Source: Lanius collurio (taxonomy: Eukaryota > Chordata > Aves > Passeriformes > Laniidae). From it: a stretch of DNA of 64,000 bases. A program made the position numbers and the translations under genes. Location of the stretch: NCBI GenBank assembly GCA_020086605.1, contig JACBWW010000017.1, forward strand, positions 11,148,032-11,212,031. The letters run 5' to 3'. Below are positions 34,076-47,135 of this stretch, piece by piece. Numbering within the stretch: position 1 is the stretch's first letter; every line of letters begins with the position of its first letter. A model generated the notes under the pieces. It searched no databases. It worked only from the letters and a program-made list of their open reading frames with translations, and was not told where the DNA came from.

Positions 34076-37000
34076 GAGCATCAGGGTTCTTTCCAAAAGG
34101 CAACCCTTGCCTTTAAGCCTCATATTCCTCTGATTATAGTTCATTCTCATATTTCTGAATCCTACCAGCAACAGAAATTCCTATCAACTGCTGAAAATTT
34201 ATATATTGCTCAGTGATTCAGGAAAATAATCTGCCTCTTTCAGGAGAGATGTCAAATTCACAAACAAACCCAGTACAGGAAGAAAGAGCTGTAACTGATA
34301 AAAGTACCAGGATCTCCAACATTCTTATTTATTTTTTATCTATCTTAAAGAAGCAATGGCCAAGAAAGCATTTTTACAATCAGAAAAAAAATAACTTTCC
34401 TTAATGAACAGAACCAAAGTAATTGGGTCTGTAATGTGACTGAGATCCAGAAAAAGCCATTGTGTTGTCCTTACTGCATCTCTGGAGAAACTCCCTCAGC
34501 TGCTTTGCTTCATTCAGCCACACATTTGTTTCTTCATAAACTCCAAAGTGAATTATTCCTTACATATTCTGCATTTTCCAGTCACAAAAAAACACCCAAA
34601 ATCAACAGGGAAATTTTTTTTAATCTTTCATTCACTTGTTGCTACCTTTAAAAAAAAACATAAAAGGGAGGATGTAGATTATTATTTATATTTCTATAAT
34701 ATTATCTATAATTATTATTTGGAGGGGCAAGTTAAGTGCTGGCACAAAACAGAGGAAGGAAGAAAAGAGCTTTTGACACTCTTCACTTAGTGTTAACATG
34801 AGTGTAATGTGACCTGAATGAACAGTAGCTAATAAGCTAATGCTAAAACCTCTCTTAACCATTTATAATTACTTTCTACAATATGCAACTACATGATACA
34901 CTGAATTTCTACGAAAGCATGCACTCACGTTTGCACAGGATCAACATATGGCACAGTAAAGCTTGTAAAAGGTTCCTAACCAAGAAATACTATCAAAAAT
35001 AAAGCAAATAAAGATAATTTAAAATACCAATCCATAAAAGAAAACTGAGATTTAAAATATGATATTGGAATTTACAGTACAGCAGGTGTGTTCCAAGACT
35101 TGTTAATGGTGATGAATAACTGTATTCAGTTTAGTCCAACACCTCCAAATTCACACTGTCTACACAAGGATGAAGACAAACATTTTGAGACTTTACTTTA
35201 AAAGAGCTTATCTATTTCATGTGACATTGAAATTCATATGTAAGGTAAACAAACAGCAATAAAGAACAATATGACAAAAGGATCAGTTACAGGGTGGCTT
35301 AAGAGTGACTAGTCTCCAAAAAAGAAGTTAAAAAAAAAAAGGGTGGAGAAAGTATCCAACCCCATATTTATTCATGCAAATGACCTGATATGCATTAGAG
35401 GCATACTTAAATTTAATTTTGCCAACTTTTTGTAAACAAATTGAAAAGACAGTTGGTAATCAACAAAGACATGTCTGACTTCAGATGAGTACTGAAGAGG
35501 ACAGTAAGAAACATCTGTCAGTCACTGCAAGACAGAGACTTCTTTGTAAAGGCTACAACAAAAACAGCTGATCCCTACAAACCTCAATGGGAGAGTGTGG
35601 TTTACAGGTAAAACTGTTTTGTTTAGAAAGCAAATGATTTTCAAGTTTACTGTATCTGGTCTCTTATGAAGAGACAGAAATTCTAAAAAGGGAGAAAAAC
35701 TTTCAAGTAACTTGTGAATTTTTTGTATTGCTTCACAGCCAGCATCAGAGAGATTTCTTAAGAGCTATCTGATTAAAATTACAAGTCAGAGAACTACTGA
35801 AGACAGCAGAGGCATACTTTGTGTTATTCATAGCTACTTTAGTATATGTAATAGTTTATTTTATAGACAGTATTTCTATAGCAGATTTTAGTTTTTAAGA
35901 ATCTTATTTGCTCTATCAGAACAACACAACTGCAATTCACTTGTATGCTACAAAAAGGAAGAGCAGCAATAACAATAAAAGATATATTTTAGCCCAGTTA
36001 CTCCATTTGCAAACCTTAATAATGAAGAGTTGGCTGGTAATAGCTCAGATATTAAACATTTCTAGTCTCACAACCTTTTATTTCCTAAGGGAACTAGAAC
36101 AAGAAAACATGGAATTTGAAGAATTCAAATGTGATCAGACCTGACTTTTGGATCTTCTGAAAAGAGAAATATATTTTCTAACCTCTGATGATTTTTCCAA
36201 GAACATACCCACACCCTTTTTTAACATCTATCTAATCTTCTGTTCCTTCTAAAAGTAGATGAGACATCTTTATTTTACAAATGTAACTGAAATGAAGATG
36301 ATTTCCAAGAGCAGTCAGAATTGCAGAAGGGGCTACATCAATACTGGACTTGATTTTTAGGGGAATTTAGTGTTTTTGAAGCTGGGATGCCATCAGAGAA
36401 AGGGGGATGCAGGGAAATGGACTGAGGATTAGAACACAAGCACAGTCAGTGAGCAAAAGGCTCTTGAAAAGTCATCACTGAATAAGAAATCAATTTACTC
36501 ATGAAAAACAAACGGCCAAAATGAAAGTGGAAAGATAGGATGAGATGTTTAAAAAGAAAAAACCCACAAGTCTGCAAGGCTGCCTGATAGAAATAGCACT
36601 TCTGGGAAAGGCAGCAGGAGAGGGAAAAAGACATTTCCATGTTGTTGAAGGCTGTATGGAAAGATTCTGTGCCCTAACTTTTCTTTTTTTTCTGAGTACT
36701 GAGGAAGTACTCAGAGGTGTTATGGCCAGTATGAACAACTGCCTGCTAAAAAGTCTAATGAAATAGCTGAGAATATTATTGCATATACCAGTAATAGCCA
36801 CATACATCCATACTGCTCTAGGGATCCCAAGTCAAGATAACAACTTTTCTGAACTCTGTGAATGTTAAGAAAGAGAATTATTAGGATGAACCTTTATGGT
36901 TAAAGACACTGTGTACAAACTTGAGACATCTGTTGTGGATTGGTAAAAACTGAGAGACACCTATGAAATCTCATCCTACAATTTTATTTTTTTTAAACCA

Positions 37001-40000
37001 AACATGAAACATGAGGTGAAATAAATATTTCTCCCTGAAAATATGAGTCAATAAGTTTACCCTTGCCTTCAGAACATCCATCTTTTTGCAAGCTGACATA
37101 AATGACATATTGGTTCTTTTTGGAGGACGAGGAAACCGGAGAGATAAAGAGCAAAGAATTTAGAACAGACTCACAAGGCTTCACATTACAGTTTAAATAC
37201 AACATGACTTTAAAAATCCTTCAGTGTAAGAGAGAAAATCAACTTTGTTTTACCAGCTAAATTTAGATCAATTAGTAAACACTGTACTCTAATAGGAAGC
37301 AACAGGCCTCAGCCACTGCAGGTAATCGCTGTGCTCCGGAAAGCAGCAGCTGTAAAGGTGCTACAACAATACATCATCTGGCTCGCTTATGAGGTCTGGT
37401 GATTAACAAACTCAAGGCCACACAAGGAAAGAGAAAAAAATGAGGGACCAGAGTGGGTAATTAAACTTTTCGTTTACTACACAGTGCACAGAAACACATG
37501 TGAACATTCCCCACGCTGGCTTCATTCCAGGTTCCTTCTCCAACATAACAATGTTGTAATACCACTCATATCAACTTAAAGACATTAAAAACCACAAAAG
37601 GAACCAAACTTTCATAACAAAATGATTTAAACTCCCTGTGACTAGAAGTTTTGAACAATAACAGTGACTTCTAAGACACAGGACTATCATGGTGGCCAGG
37701 ATGATGTAGAATTTACGATAAAAAATTCAGATAAATGTAAGAATTTCAGATAAATAGACAAAATGTAATACGCCTGCTGTACTGAAAGGACAGCGGCATT
37801 GTGTTTTTAAGTAACCCAAAAGTGATGTTAAACATACAAGAGGAGATCAGAAAAGTTAGGAATCCAGAGGAAATAAAAAAATAAGACATGATGGTATATA
37901 TTAAAGCAAATCCTATGATGTTCAGCTCAACAGCAAATTCAGGTAATATGTTTTTGGATTAAAAGTACAATCTTAGGGCCATTGCTTTGAGAAGAAGGCA
38001 TAAATAAACAACATAAGCACAAGACAAAGTATCCCAGGCACTTAGAAAACTATACAGAGTTCTAGAACTCTGATATTCCAAATAATATATTTTTTTAATG
38101 AAACTGTTTGTTTTGCACAGCTACATACTCCTATCATATACTCTATCTACATACATGAGGAAAACTCAAGCTACATGACATTCAGATTCCTTTCCCCAGG
38201 AAAGTCCCCAAGCTTTTTGATTGACTACCTACAATGGAAACACTCAACACTACAGACCCACCAACTCCTGAGTGGAACTTCAGCTTCCTTTTTGGCCAGC
38301 TGAAGCAGAGTTTTGAGGGAGTTGAGTGAACCTGAAGAGCTGAAAACAATATACTGCCATAATTTGAATGCACCTAAGAAACAACATCCCTTCTCTGTAA
38401 AAAGCCCAATCTAGTTCTTAAGAACAGAAGCAATGAAGATTAACTTCACAATACATTTATTTAAACAATATTTAGATCTTATAGTAGTCCATTAACTCAG
38501 TGCACTCTGAATACTAATTCTGCACTATCTCATTTTAGTGCCTTATGGGGTAAAACATGTGAAATTATGAACTAATGCTTATGGAGAGATATCCTGTATA
38601 ACAGCATTTTGCTAGTACCAATTACTCTATTAAGAATTCTTAAAGGATTTAGCAAAATTATAAATTAATTCTGTAATTCTACTGTGACTTGTACCATTAG
38701 ACATAATAGTTCAATAGGATCAATAACATGTTCTTAGTAATAAGCCAATGTGAAATGATAAATTTCTGCACCATTTATTTAACACTTTGAATAAGCAGTT
38801 CTGATGTTATGGTCACGTCACTGCTAAAAGACAATGCTGTAATGGAGAAAATTTACTACAATTTTTGATGGCAAGAAACTCAAAATGCACATGGAAGTCC
38901 CTGCAGTATTCTGACATACCCTCTCCAAAATAAGCTAAAAAGTTTTATGTTTTATACTGTCACCATGGGGTATGCAGACTGACAAGAAACTACTTATTTG
39001 CATAAGCCAAGACACAAGAGTGAAGAGGGGCTTTAATTATTGTTCACCTTTAAAATGTGTCCACTAGGTCAAACAAGATACTAGTGATAGAAGAGCAAAT
39101 GAGATACTAGTGATAGAAGAGCAAATGAGATACTAGTGATGGCAAAAGCCAGAAAGTGATTTGTGTTATTATCTGTATAGATAAACATTGAGTATTATCT
39201 GATTATCAGTCTTATCAACAAGCTCATTGGTATCTATGTATGCTGTTAGAAAAAACTGAATTACTTCAACGTGACTTACAAATAAGTAAGTCATGGTCCT
39301 TTTTTATTTTGTTCTTATTTTTGAATAGCAATGGAAAAATTACCTGGTTGCCTTCCTGAAGTTAGAGATATTTAGAATGCTAATCACAAATCAAAAACAT
39401 CAGAGACCAGTCTTACTCTCGTCAGAAAGACAGATGCCTGGCTGCTTGATCAAACATGTTTGGAGTTACTCATTCTATTCAGAAAGAACATCTGATTTTT
39501 GCAAGTAAAAATGGATTTGTTCACTCTGATTTTACTAACACACTACAGACAGATCATTAGGCACAGAGTAAACAATTAATTAACTTTGTGCAGTTAAAGA
39601 AATAAACCCAAAATGTTTTCTTTAAATAATAAAAATGTCAACCACATATACCTGTTCTGTGCACTTGTCAAAAAGCAGCTTCCCCTCAGAAAAATGAGGT
39701 ACAACTGAGCAGCATAAACGTTCTAACAGCAGTTTAGCAAACAAGGAGCTGTCAACTTCCAATAAGCTATTATTCACACCTCTTTAATCACTGCCACAGA
39801 GTCGATTATAAATAGCCTCATACATTTTTAAATAAGGTCATTCTGAAATGAAACAACAAAGAGGGTAGTAAATATTCCAGTACATAAGCAATTTAAATTC
39901 TGCAGCATAACAGAAGTGTGTGTTCTCAAATACTCAGTTTAAAGAAAGCCAACAAAACCTTTTATTAACTGGTGCAGTGTCAGACACGTAATCTCTGTGA

Positions 40001-40660
40001 GATCAATAAACCAGGCCAATTATGTGGTAGTTTGCAAACAGATCTGAAAGAAATGAAACTATTATGACTTGCTCACAAAATCCAGCTTCAACAGCATTAT
40101 TTACAAATATAAAGTAATACAAATTAAGTTAATACAATACACGAACTGCATGGGTAAGTGTATTATGCAAACATTTTGTACGAATATGTAACAGCTTCTC
40201 TCTGCTTTCCTAGAAGAACAACACAAAGAAGCAACTTATGTAGAATCCTGATTCATATGAGACCATTTTATATTTTTCTTGGGATTTTAAATAAATAGAA
40301 ACTAATACGCAAAGAAAAGCAAGAAGAGATCTACAGCAGTAGAAATGAGTTCTAATTTTTTTCCCCTTCTTCCCCAGATTTTCTGAGATTCAACATTATT
40401 TGATAAAATGAGAAATAGGACAATACTAAAATCAGATCTTTATAAATTATCTCAGAGAAAAAATGATAAAAATTATGCAATTTTTTTTTCAGAAGTACTA
40501 TAATAGTTAAGTGAGCCACAATTTGAAGAAGTTAATTTAGCAGTACCAGAAAAAGAAAAATTAATAGAAAAAACATAACCAAATAGTTCTCATTTTACTG
40601 ACCCCCCGCTGTGTTACTGTGAGAAGTATTAGAACATTTCTTCCTATTACAAGCTCTAAC
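34076..40660. other. Intron 1 segment, no gene seen
   Basis: The segment is AT-rich. An A-rich run lies near 35330, and AT-only patches near 34680-34725. The 26-bp tandem repeat at 39077-39142 is listed separately. The stretch around 39700-40150 is free of recognised repeats and could hold conserved noncoding sequence, but that cannot be judged without an alignment. Confidence 0.8.
39077..39142. repeat. 26-bp tandem repeat, about 2.5 copies
   Basis: The unit gatactagtgatagaagagc plus aaatga starts at 39077 and again at 39103, identical over the full 26 bases. A third partial copy starts at 39129 and diverges after gatactagtgat. It is a minisatellite-like array in an otherwise non-repetitive stretch. 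Confidence 0.9.
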
Positions 40661-40667
40661 TTGACAG

Positions 40668-41125
40668 TCACAGAATCACAGAATATCCTGAGTTGGAAGG
40701 CACCCAAAAGGATCACGAAAGTCCAGCTCCTGACCCTGCGCAGGACAACCCCAAGAATCCCACCATGAGTCCAAGAGCATTGTCCAAACACTTCAGGAAC
40801 TCTGGCAGACAGTGGTCACAGAACCAGGCCTGGGAGCCTGTTCCAGTGCCCATCCACCCTCTGGGTTAAGAATCTTTTCCTAATATCAAACCTGAAAATC
40901 TCACTTGACACAACTTCAGGCCGTTTCCTCAGGTCCTGTCTCTGGCCACCACAGAGAAAAGATCAGCGTCTGTCCCTCCTCTTCCCCTTGTGAGGAAGCT
41001 GCTGACTGCAGTGAGGTCTCCCCTCAGTCTCCTCCAGGCTGAACAGACCAAGTGACCTCAGCTGCTGCTCACATGGCTTCCCCTCAAGGCCCTGCACCAT
41101 CTTTGCTGCCCTCTTGGTAGACAGA
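40668..41125 (-). mobile_element. CR1 LINE, 3' portion, minus strand
   Basis: On the plus strand it starts with the reverse complement of a CR1 3' terminus (cacagaatcacagaatatcc, tgagttggaaggcacccaaa) and continues through ggacaaccccaagaatccca, attgtccaaacacttcagga and the ctcccctcagtctcctccag block, ending at about 41125. It belongs to the same subfamily as the plus-strand copy at 49690-51180 and lies in inverted orientation to it. It is 5'-truncated, and the short frames inside are remnants. Confidence 0.93.
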
Positions 41126-44100
41126 GACTTGTCTGTGATTTTCAAGGCCTACTGATACATCGTGCTGTACCCACCATATATGTCCTTACATAGTCCTTAC
41201 CTGGGCTCCATGAGTGGGGGACCCTATACTCCTCACTCCCCAAACCCTTCTGAGGTATATAATCCAGTTACAATTTAAGCCTCACTTTTTTATCAGATTT
41301 AACTCAAAGGTGTTCTATGTAGTTCACAGGCTGTTTGATTTTTGATTCTAAAAAAGTATTGCCCATGTGCAGCAAAAATAGCTAAATCTTCCTCCAACCT
41401 AGAAACATACCTTAATAGTAAAGTGTCATATTTAAGTATTCATGCATCTGCACAGACACAGGAGGCATCGTTCATTGTACCTGCACTCAGACCTGGCCAT
41501 GCCCAGAAGCTGTACCCCACAGCACCATGCCTAACCTTTACCACCCTGCTGCATCTTCGTGATGTTTCAGTCTCACCACAAAGCAAGAGTGACCTCCTGC
41601 ATAAAGGATATTCAGAAGTTCAATACAATTAAGAACTGAATTAACTTCAGAATTCAATTAAGAACTTCATAGCTATCAAAGCATTTACCTACGCCCATAA
41701 ACACCCTAAAAAACAGTGTGAAGGGTCCACTCTTCTCAGTCTTTCCCCACAGTAAGGTAGTACTGGTATTCTGTGCAGCTATACCTTCTTATTGGATTCC
41801 TGTGTCTTAAATAAAGCATATTACACACAGTGAAGTGATAAAATAGCAGCTGAACACAGCAAGATCTACATAAAAGCAAGGTGCAAGATTTGTGATTTCA
41901 GTTCCCAGACAACAGAGAAGTAGAAAAGGTTCAGATGTCAACAGGCGTCTTAGAACATGTTCATTTCCACATTAGGTATGTTACTTTTTCATCTGGTCCA
42001 GCGTCATCTCCCACACATAGCCCTTAGTGAATACTTAGAAAAGGAAAATACTTATAAAACATACCCTCTCATCCTTCATGTCACCAAAGTTTGGTTCATT
42101 CCCAAAGCTTGAAAACTTTTGTTTTCTTGGGCGTACGCCCTCCATCCATCTTAAGTTCCACAATTTGTTTATAAGAGCTGGTGCAGTGTTCCACATAACT
42201 AAGTTTTATTAACTGCCTTTTTTATTAACCTGTGTCAGGGAAATGGATCTATGCCTGAAGAGGAACTAATTATTTTCCTCCAAAAATATACACTACCTTC
42301 TATGTTTTAAATACATAATTTTCTGTTACTACACATCTATTGATAAGCCACCCCTGATTTTTCCATTTGTTCTGCATAAAACAGTTTATCTGTACTTTTG
42401 TGCGAAAAACTTTTGGTAACAACAAAGCCTCTTATTGCAGTTTACAGTATTTTCACAGCCAAAGTTTTCTGGAAGAAACAAAGAGTCAACTGTATGAGCA
42501 TTTTGGGAGGGAGGATTTCAAGCTTTTTCTAATATTAGAGAGGATACCTTCATTGAACTACTGTCAATACAACAGAAACTTTTCTTCTCATTCAATATGC
42601 AACTAAGCTTATAACCTCGTAATTGGGAGAAGTCTAGTGTTAAGAGTAGTTTCAGTGGTTGCTGTAAGCCTCGTGATAATTTACTTTCAGCTACTTCACA
42701 GCCATGGAAGACTATTAAGTTGTGATAAACAAAAGAAAAAATTGTGATACATTTCCCACCACAGTGAGAAGGGCAGAGTTTGGATCCACAAGGCACAATG
42801 AACTGGAGATGTGACAGGTCTGAACCCTGAAGATGTTTTAGGACAAGATACTCAGCATTGTCATCAAAGATCAGGAAAGTTGCAATCCCACAGTGGCATT
42901 CCACAAGCAAATAGGAAAGGATCATGCAAATGAAACTGGAAAAATCCCATGACATTTGGGTACCAATTATGATGCTACATTTTCTCAACACCAAAAAAAT
43001 TCAAGTTCACTTTAAAGTACAAAAGGGTGTAGAGAAAGCTGGCCCCAAAACAAATGAAAAGCAGTAAAGACATAAACCACTTTTAACTGTTATTTGTATC
43101 CATTAGTATCAGATGTGACCTCTATAAAGAGTAAAAAAAATATACACTTTGAGTTTTATAAAATATATCTATATAAAGACTATAGACATACAGCTGTGTT
43201 TACACACACAAACACATATAAATAACTACAGTTACTTATGAAGTGCCTAACATCCTTGAAAATCACTGCAACCTATTTGACAATCAACAACTACAGGAGA
43301 AACGATTTTATTGTAATCGAGCAAGGGGGACCCCAGTCCTTGCCGTGTTTGTACTCTAATCATCCGAGCTGAGAACAGAAGCAGGATTGGAAAAGGGAAG
43401 ACAACAGAAAAGGTGCAACTTAGTTATGAACCAAATTAGTCAAAAATGAACCCAACTCTCATATGATACCAGAATATTACTCAGTACACTAGGACCATGA
43501 CACAGCAAGTGGAGAAGGATATACACATACACAGATGAAAGTAGCACAACAGTTACACCTGTATGAGCTGTAAATGAGAATGAAACCAAATACTTACACA
43601 GTAAAAACTTTAAAAACTAGCAGGTGGGTAACCCACATGGGATAAAATATCAGATAGTGAAATTCAAGTTTAGAAAGAACATTCCAAAGAAGGTCTTGGG
43701 GCACACAAAAGAATCTGCACATGAACCTGAGTTCACTTCAATAGGAACACCAACCAAAAGTACCGCCTACTTTTCTCATACTATAATAAAATTATTTTTA
43801 ACTTTATGAAGTAATTATACTAAATTACCCCAAAGAATTCAAAACATAAAAAACAGAGTCTTGTCTTCCGACCTGCTTGTGAAAAGCCCAGCTTCATTTC
43901 TCACTTCTGATCCTACTTGCTTACTCATTTAGAGCACAGCTTAATGGATAATTCCAATTACATTGAATTAAATAGTTTAAGGACAGGTATATGCATCCCA
44001 GTCATGATAATGTGTCTCTGCTGCTTCTGTCAGCTGACATACCAGATACAAGGGATGTTTCACCAAATCCCTGGAGAAATGAATCAGGTGAACTAAATGA

Positions 44101-44572
44101 TGTATTTATTTAACTTGCCACTACTAGCTATAATGAAACAAAAAAGGGCATCTAATCTTCAATTCTGAATTCTGCCCTTCAATCCACAGGTTAACCTGGG
44201 CTACTCAGAAGCCATCCTACACAACTGGCTGTATTGAGGACACAGCAGCCCACGTTCAGCTGTCCTGCCACATGGAGTACATCTTCTCTCAGCTTACCAG
44301 CAGGGAATTTCCAAGACAATGTGTACTTTACTCTGCTGAGGGAAGGAATTAGAACAATGAAAAAAGGATCAGTGACAGAATGGCTTAACGTGGTTCTTGC
44401 CAATAATATGAAAAGATGAGCCAGTTGTCAGAAAGTATCCATGGTAAAGGTTCATTTTGCTTTCTAAAGTCATTCTGAATTAGCTACATACTGGTGCAGA
44501 TGGCAGGTCTGCCGAGAAGGAATTTGACAGGGGAGTTTTTTCCTACTCTATAGCTTAGAAGTTATGTATAGA
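41126..44572. other. Intron 1 segment, no gene seen
   Basis: The segment is AT-rich with short unrecognised frames. The longest is 42518-42994 on the minus strand (158 residues), a Cys-, Leu- and His-rich translation with no match I know and with no compositional sign of coding. A short CA/TA-rich stretch lies at about 43190-43225. Confidence 0.8.
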
Positions 44573-45275
44573 GAATCATAAAAACACTGAATGGTTTGGG
44601 TTGGAAGGGACCTTACAGATCACCTAGTTCCAGCCCAAGTGCTGGACCTTGCACTTGGCCTTGCTGAGCTTCCTGAGGTTTGTGTGGGCCCAGCTCTCAA
44701 GCCCGTCATGGCATCCCTTCCCTCCGGCGGAAGGAACTCCGCACCACAGAGCTCGGTGTCATCGCCAAACTTGCTCAGGGTGCACTTCATCTCACTGTCC
44801 CTGTTACTGACAAAGATGGCAAACAGTGCTGCTCCCTGTGGTAGCCCCTGGAATGCCACTTGCCACTGCTCTCCACTTGGACATCGAGCCCTTTTGAGTG
44901 TGACTTAGCCAATTTCTTATCCACCAACTTCTGCATCCATCAAATCCATATCTCTCCAGTTTAGCAACAAGCGCGTCCTGTGGGACAGTGTTGAATTCCT
45001 TCCACAAGTCCAGAGAGATGACATAGCTGCTCTTCACTTATCTACCACTGCCATTACTCTGTCATACAAGGCCACCAAATTTGTCAGCCATTATTTGCCC
45101 TTAGTGAAGCCATATTGGCTGTCACTAATCATTTCCTTATTTTCCATATGCTTTAGCATAGTCTCCAGGAGGATCTGTTCCACAGACTTGCTGGGCACTG
45201 AGGTCTTTCTTTCTTCCCTTTTTAAAAATGGGGTTATGCTTTCCCTTTTCCAGGTCCATATATAAATCATCATCA
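44573..45275 (-). mobile_element. CR1 LINE with internal deletion and reverse-transcriptase remnants
   Basis: The plus strand opens with the reverse complement of a CR1 tail (aatggtttgggttggaaggg, accttacagatcacctag). It then jumps after about 50 bp to caagtgctggaccttgcact, which in intact elements lies hundreds of bases further in. Minus-strand translation shows decayed reverse-transcriptase segments, including [20 protein letters not shown] at 44804-45037 and VEQILLETMLKHMENKEMIS at 45091-45276, separated by stops and frameshifts. The element is dead. Confidence 0.92.
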
Positions 45276-46924
45276 AGAAGAAATTAGCCTAAGATGAAAA
45301 TACATCAAAGAATGATTTCTATACCCATTTCAATGTCTTAAAATCTTTAGTAACCTCACACACTGACGACAGACTACAAAAATCTTATTATTTGTAGGAA
45401 ATGTCATTGAATTAATCTGATACTCTTGAATTTAAAGTACTGCTTCCTGCAGAAAAACTGAACAACGTCATCAAGTATTTTAGGATCCATATAACCTGAT
45501 TGCATGAGGAACATAAGACATTTCATTGTAATGAAGAAAAAAGCACTACAGCATTAAAAGTAGTTCACTAGATGAAGTCTCACCTTTGCACAGAAGCCAG
45601 AGCTTCAACTAAACTATCAAAAAAAATATTCCTGTTTGTTAAACCTAGTAAAATATTTCAGATAGTAAACATGATTACAACTTCTAAATAACATCTGTAT
45701 TTGAAATTACTTCATCCAAAGAGAATTTTACAGGTTCCCTCCATGTTAGGCTTGCAAGGCATAATGATAAACAGCTTTTATTTTCAGAACTTAGAAAAAT
45801 GAGATTCAGAGTAAGACAACTTTTTTCATCTTCGCTTTTTAATTATTCTGAAACATAAAGGTGCTCCTATTTGACTAAAGACAACGAAAAGCATACATTT
45901 ATAAGATAAGTGGTAGCAAGTCTCAAATTTCTCTTCCCAACTGGTAAGAGAGACTCTCACACAGCACAAGGGAGGTGAGGGGTGCTGAGACAGAACACAA
46001 AGTTCCCCAGATCTCTGCCAGCTTTATAAAAGGTCAGAGCCTGGGGCTCCAGCTTCCTGGAGCTGCTGGGCTGCTGCTGACACGTGAGAAGTGAGAGTGG
46101 GAAGGAGGGAATTTTCCTGGTTAAGTGAATGGCTCAAGAAATCCCTGGACAGGTGGAGATGGCAGTGTCAAGACAGGCTTAGATGAAAAAAGTCAGGAAT
46201 CCACATCCACAAGTGTGAATTTATGTTTATTTTTTTAGTTAGCAGCTTAGAGTTTCCTCTGCACACATACAGTAGTCTTACCTACTTAAACTAAAAATTG
46301 TTCTGAAGAATACCCTTTTAATTCCTGTACAGGAATTTTTTTCAGGAAGTACTTATATGGCAAGTCCTCCCATTGGTTAGACAAGTAAAATTTGTGTACA
46401 GAGCAACCTTATTTAAATTGTTCTCTAAAAGAAAATTGAAATAGTCATATTGAAGCAAGTGACAAAGAGACAGGTTTGAAGGTGAGAAAAAAATTTCCAT
46501 AACACAAAGGCAACTTTAAACTTTAAACTATGAATTGATCTTAGAGATTAAAAAAGAGTAAGTGAAAAGTTACTTTTGCATGGTACCATCTGAAATTAAA
46601 GGTTGTATTTAANATTGTGTCTGTCACTTAAACAGATAAAAATACAGTTTTTATAGCATTTTTTAGGAGCAGCTGTGCATTCACCAACAAAGAATTCATT
46701 TCAATTCTGAAAAAATTTTCTGCAATGAGCAAAAGAGTAATATGTGGTAAATATTAGCACATGCATGACTAAAATAAGAAAATTCAATATCTTGTCAGAG
46801 GCATCTTTATGCTCTAAGCAGAACAGAAAAGTGACCAGGTATTTTGAGCTGTGCATAACTTCAAAAATGCAGTATGTCGTCTAATTTTCACCATTTGTAG
46901 TTACAATAGAAAATACATTCACGA
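45276..46924. other. Intron 1 segment, no gene seen
   Basis: The segment is AT-rich sequence with one GC-richer patch at about 45940-46170. One undetermined base (n) occurs at 46613. No repeat or coding region is recognised. Confidence 0.8.
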
Positions 46925-47135
46925 GCTTTAAAGAATTTAATTACAGAATGAAGGCTGGAAAAGCCCTCTGGGATCAAGGAGTCCAACTTCTGACTGGACA
47001 CCACTATGCCAAGTGCCACATCCAATCTTTTTTTATGCACCTCCAGGAACGGTGACTCCACCACCTCCCTGGGCAGCCCATTCCAATGTCTAATCCCCCT
47101 TCTGTGAGGAAATTCTTCCTCCTGTTACAGAAAAC
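46925..47135 (-). mobile_element. CR1 LINE 3' fragment, minus strand
   Basis: The plus strand reads as the reverse complement of another CR1 subfamily: ggctggaaaagccctctggg, caaggagtccaacttctgac, then ctccaggaacggtgactcca, ccacctccctgggcagccca and gtgaggaaattcttcctcc. About 210 bp remain, truncated at the 5' side. The tail is decayed. Confidence 0.9.

Noticed and set aside
42518..42994. 158-residue minus-strand frame in intron 1
   Set aside because: No recognisable family, no splice context and AT-rich intronic composition; it is most likely chance.
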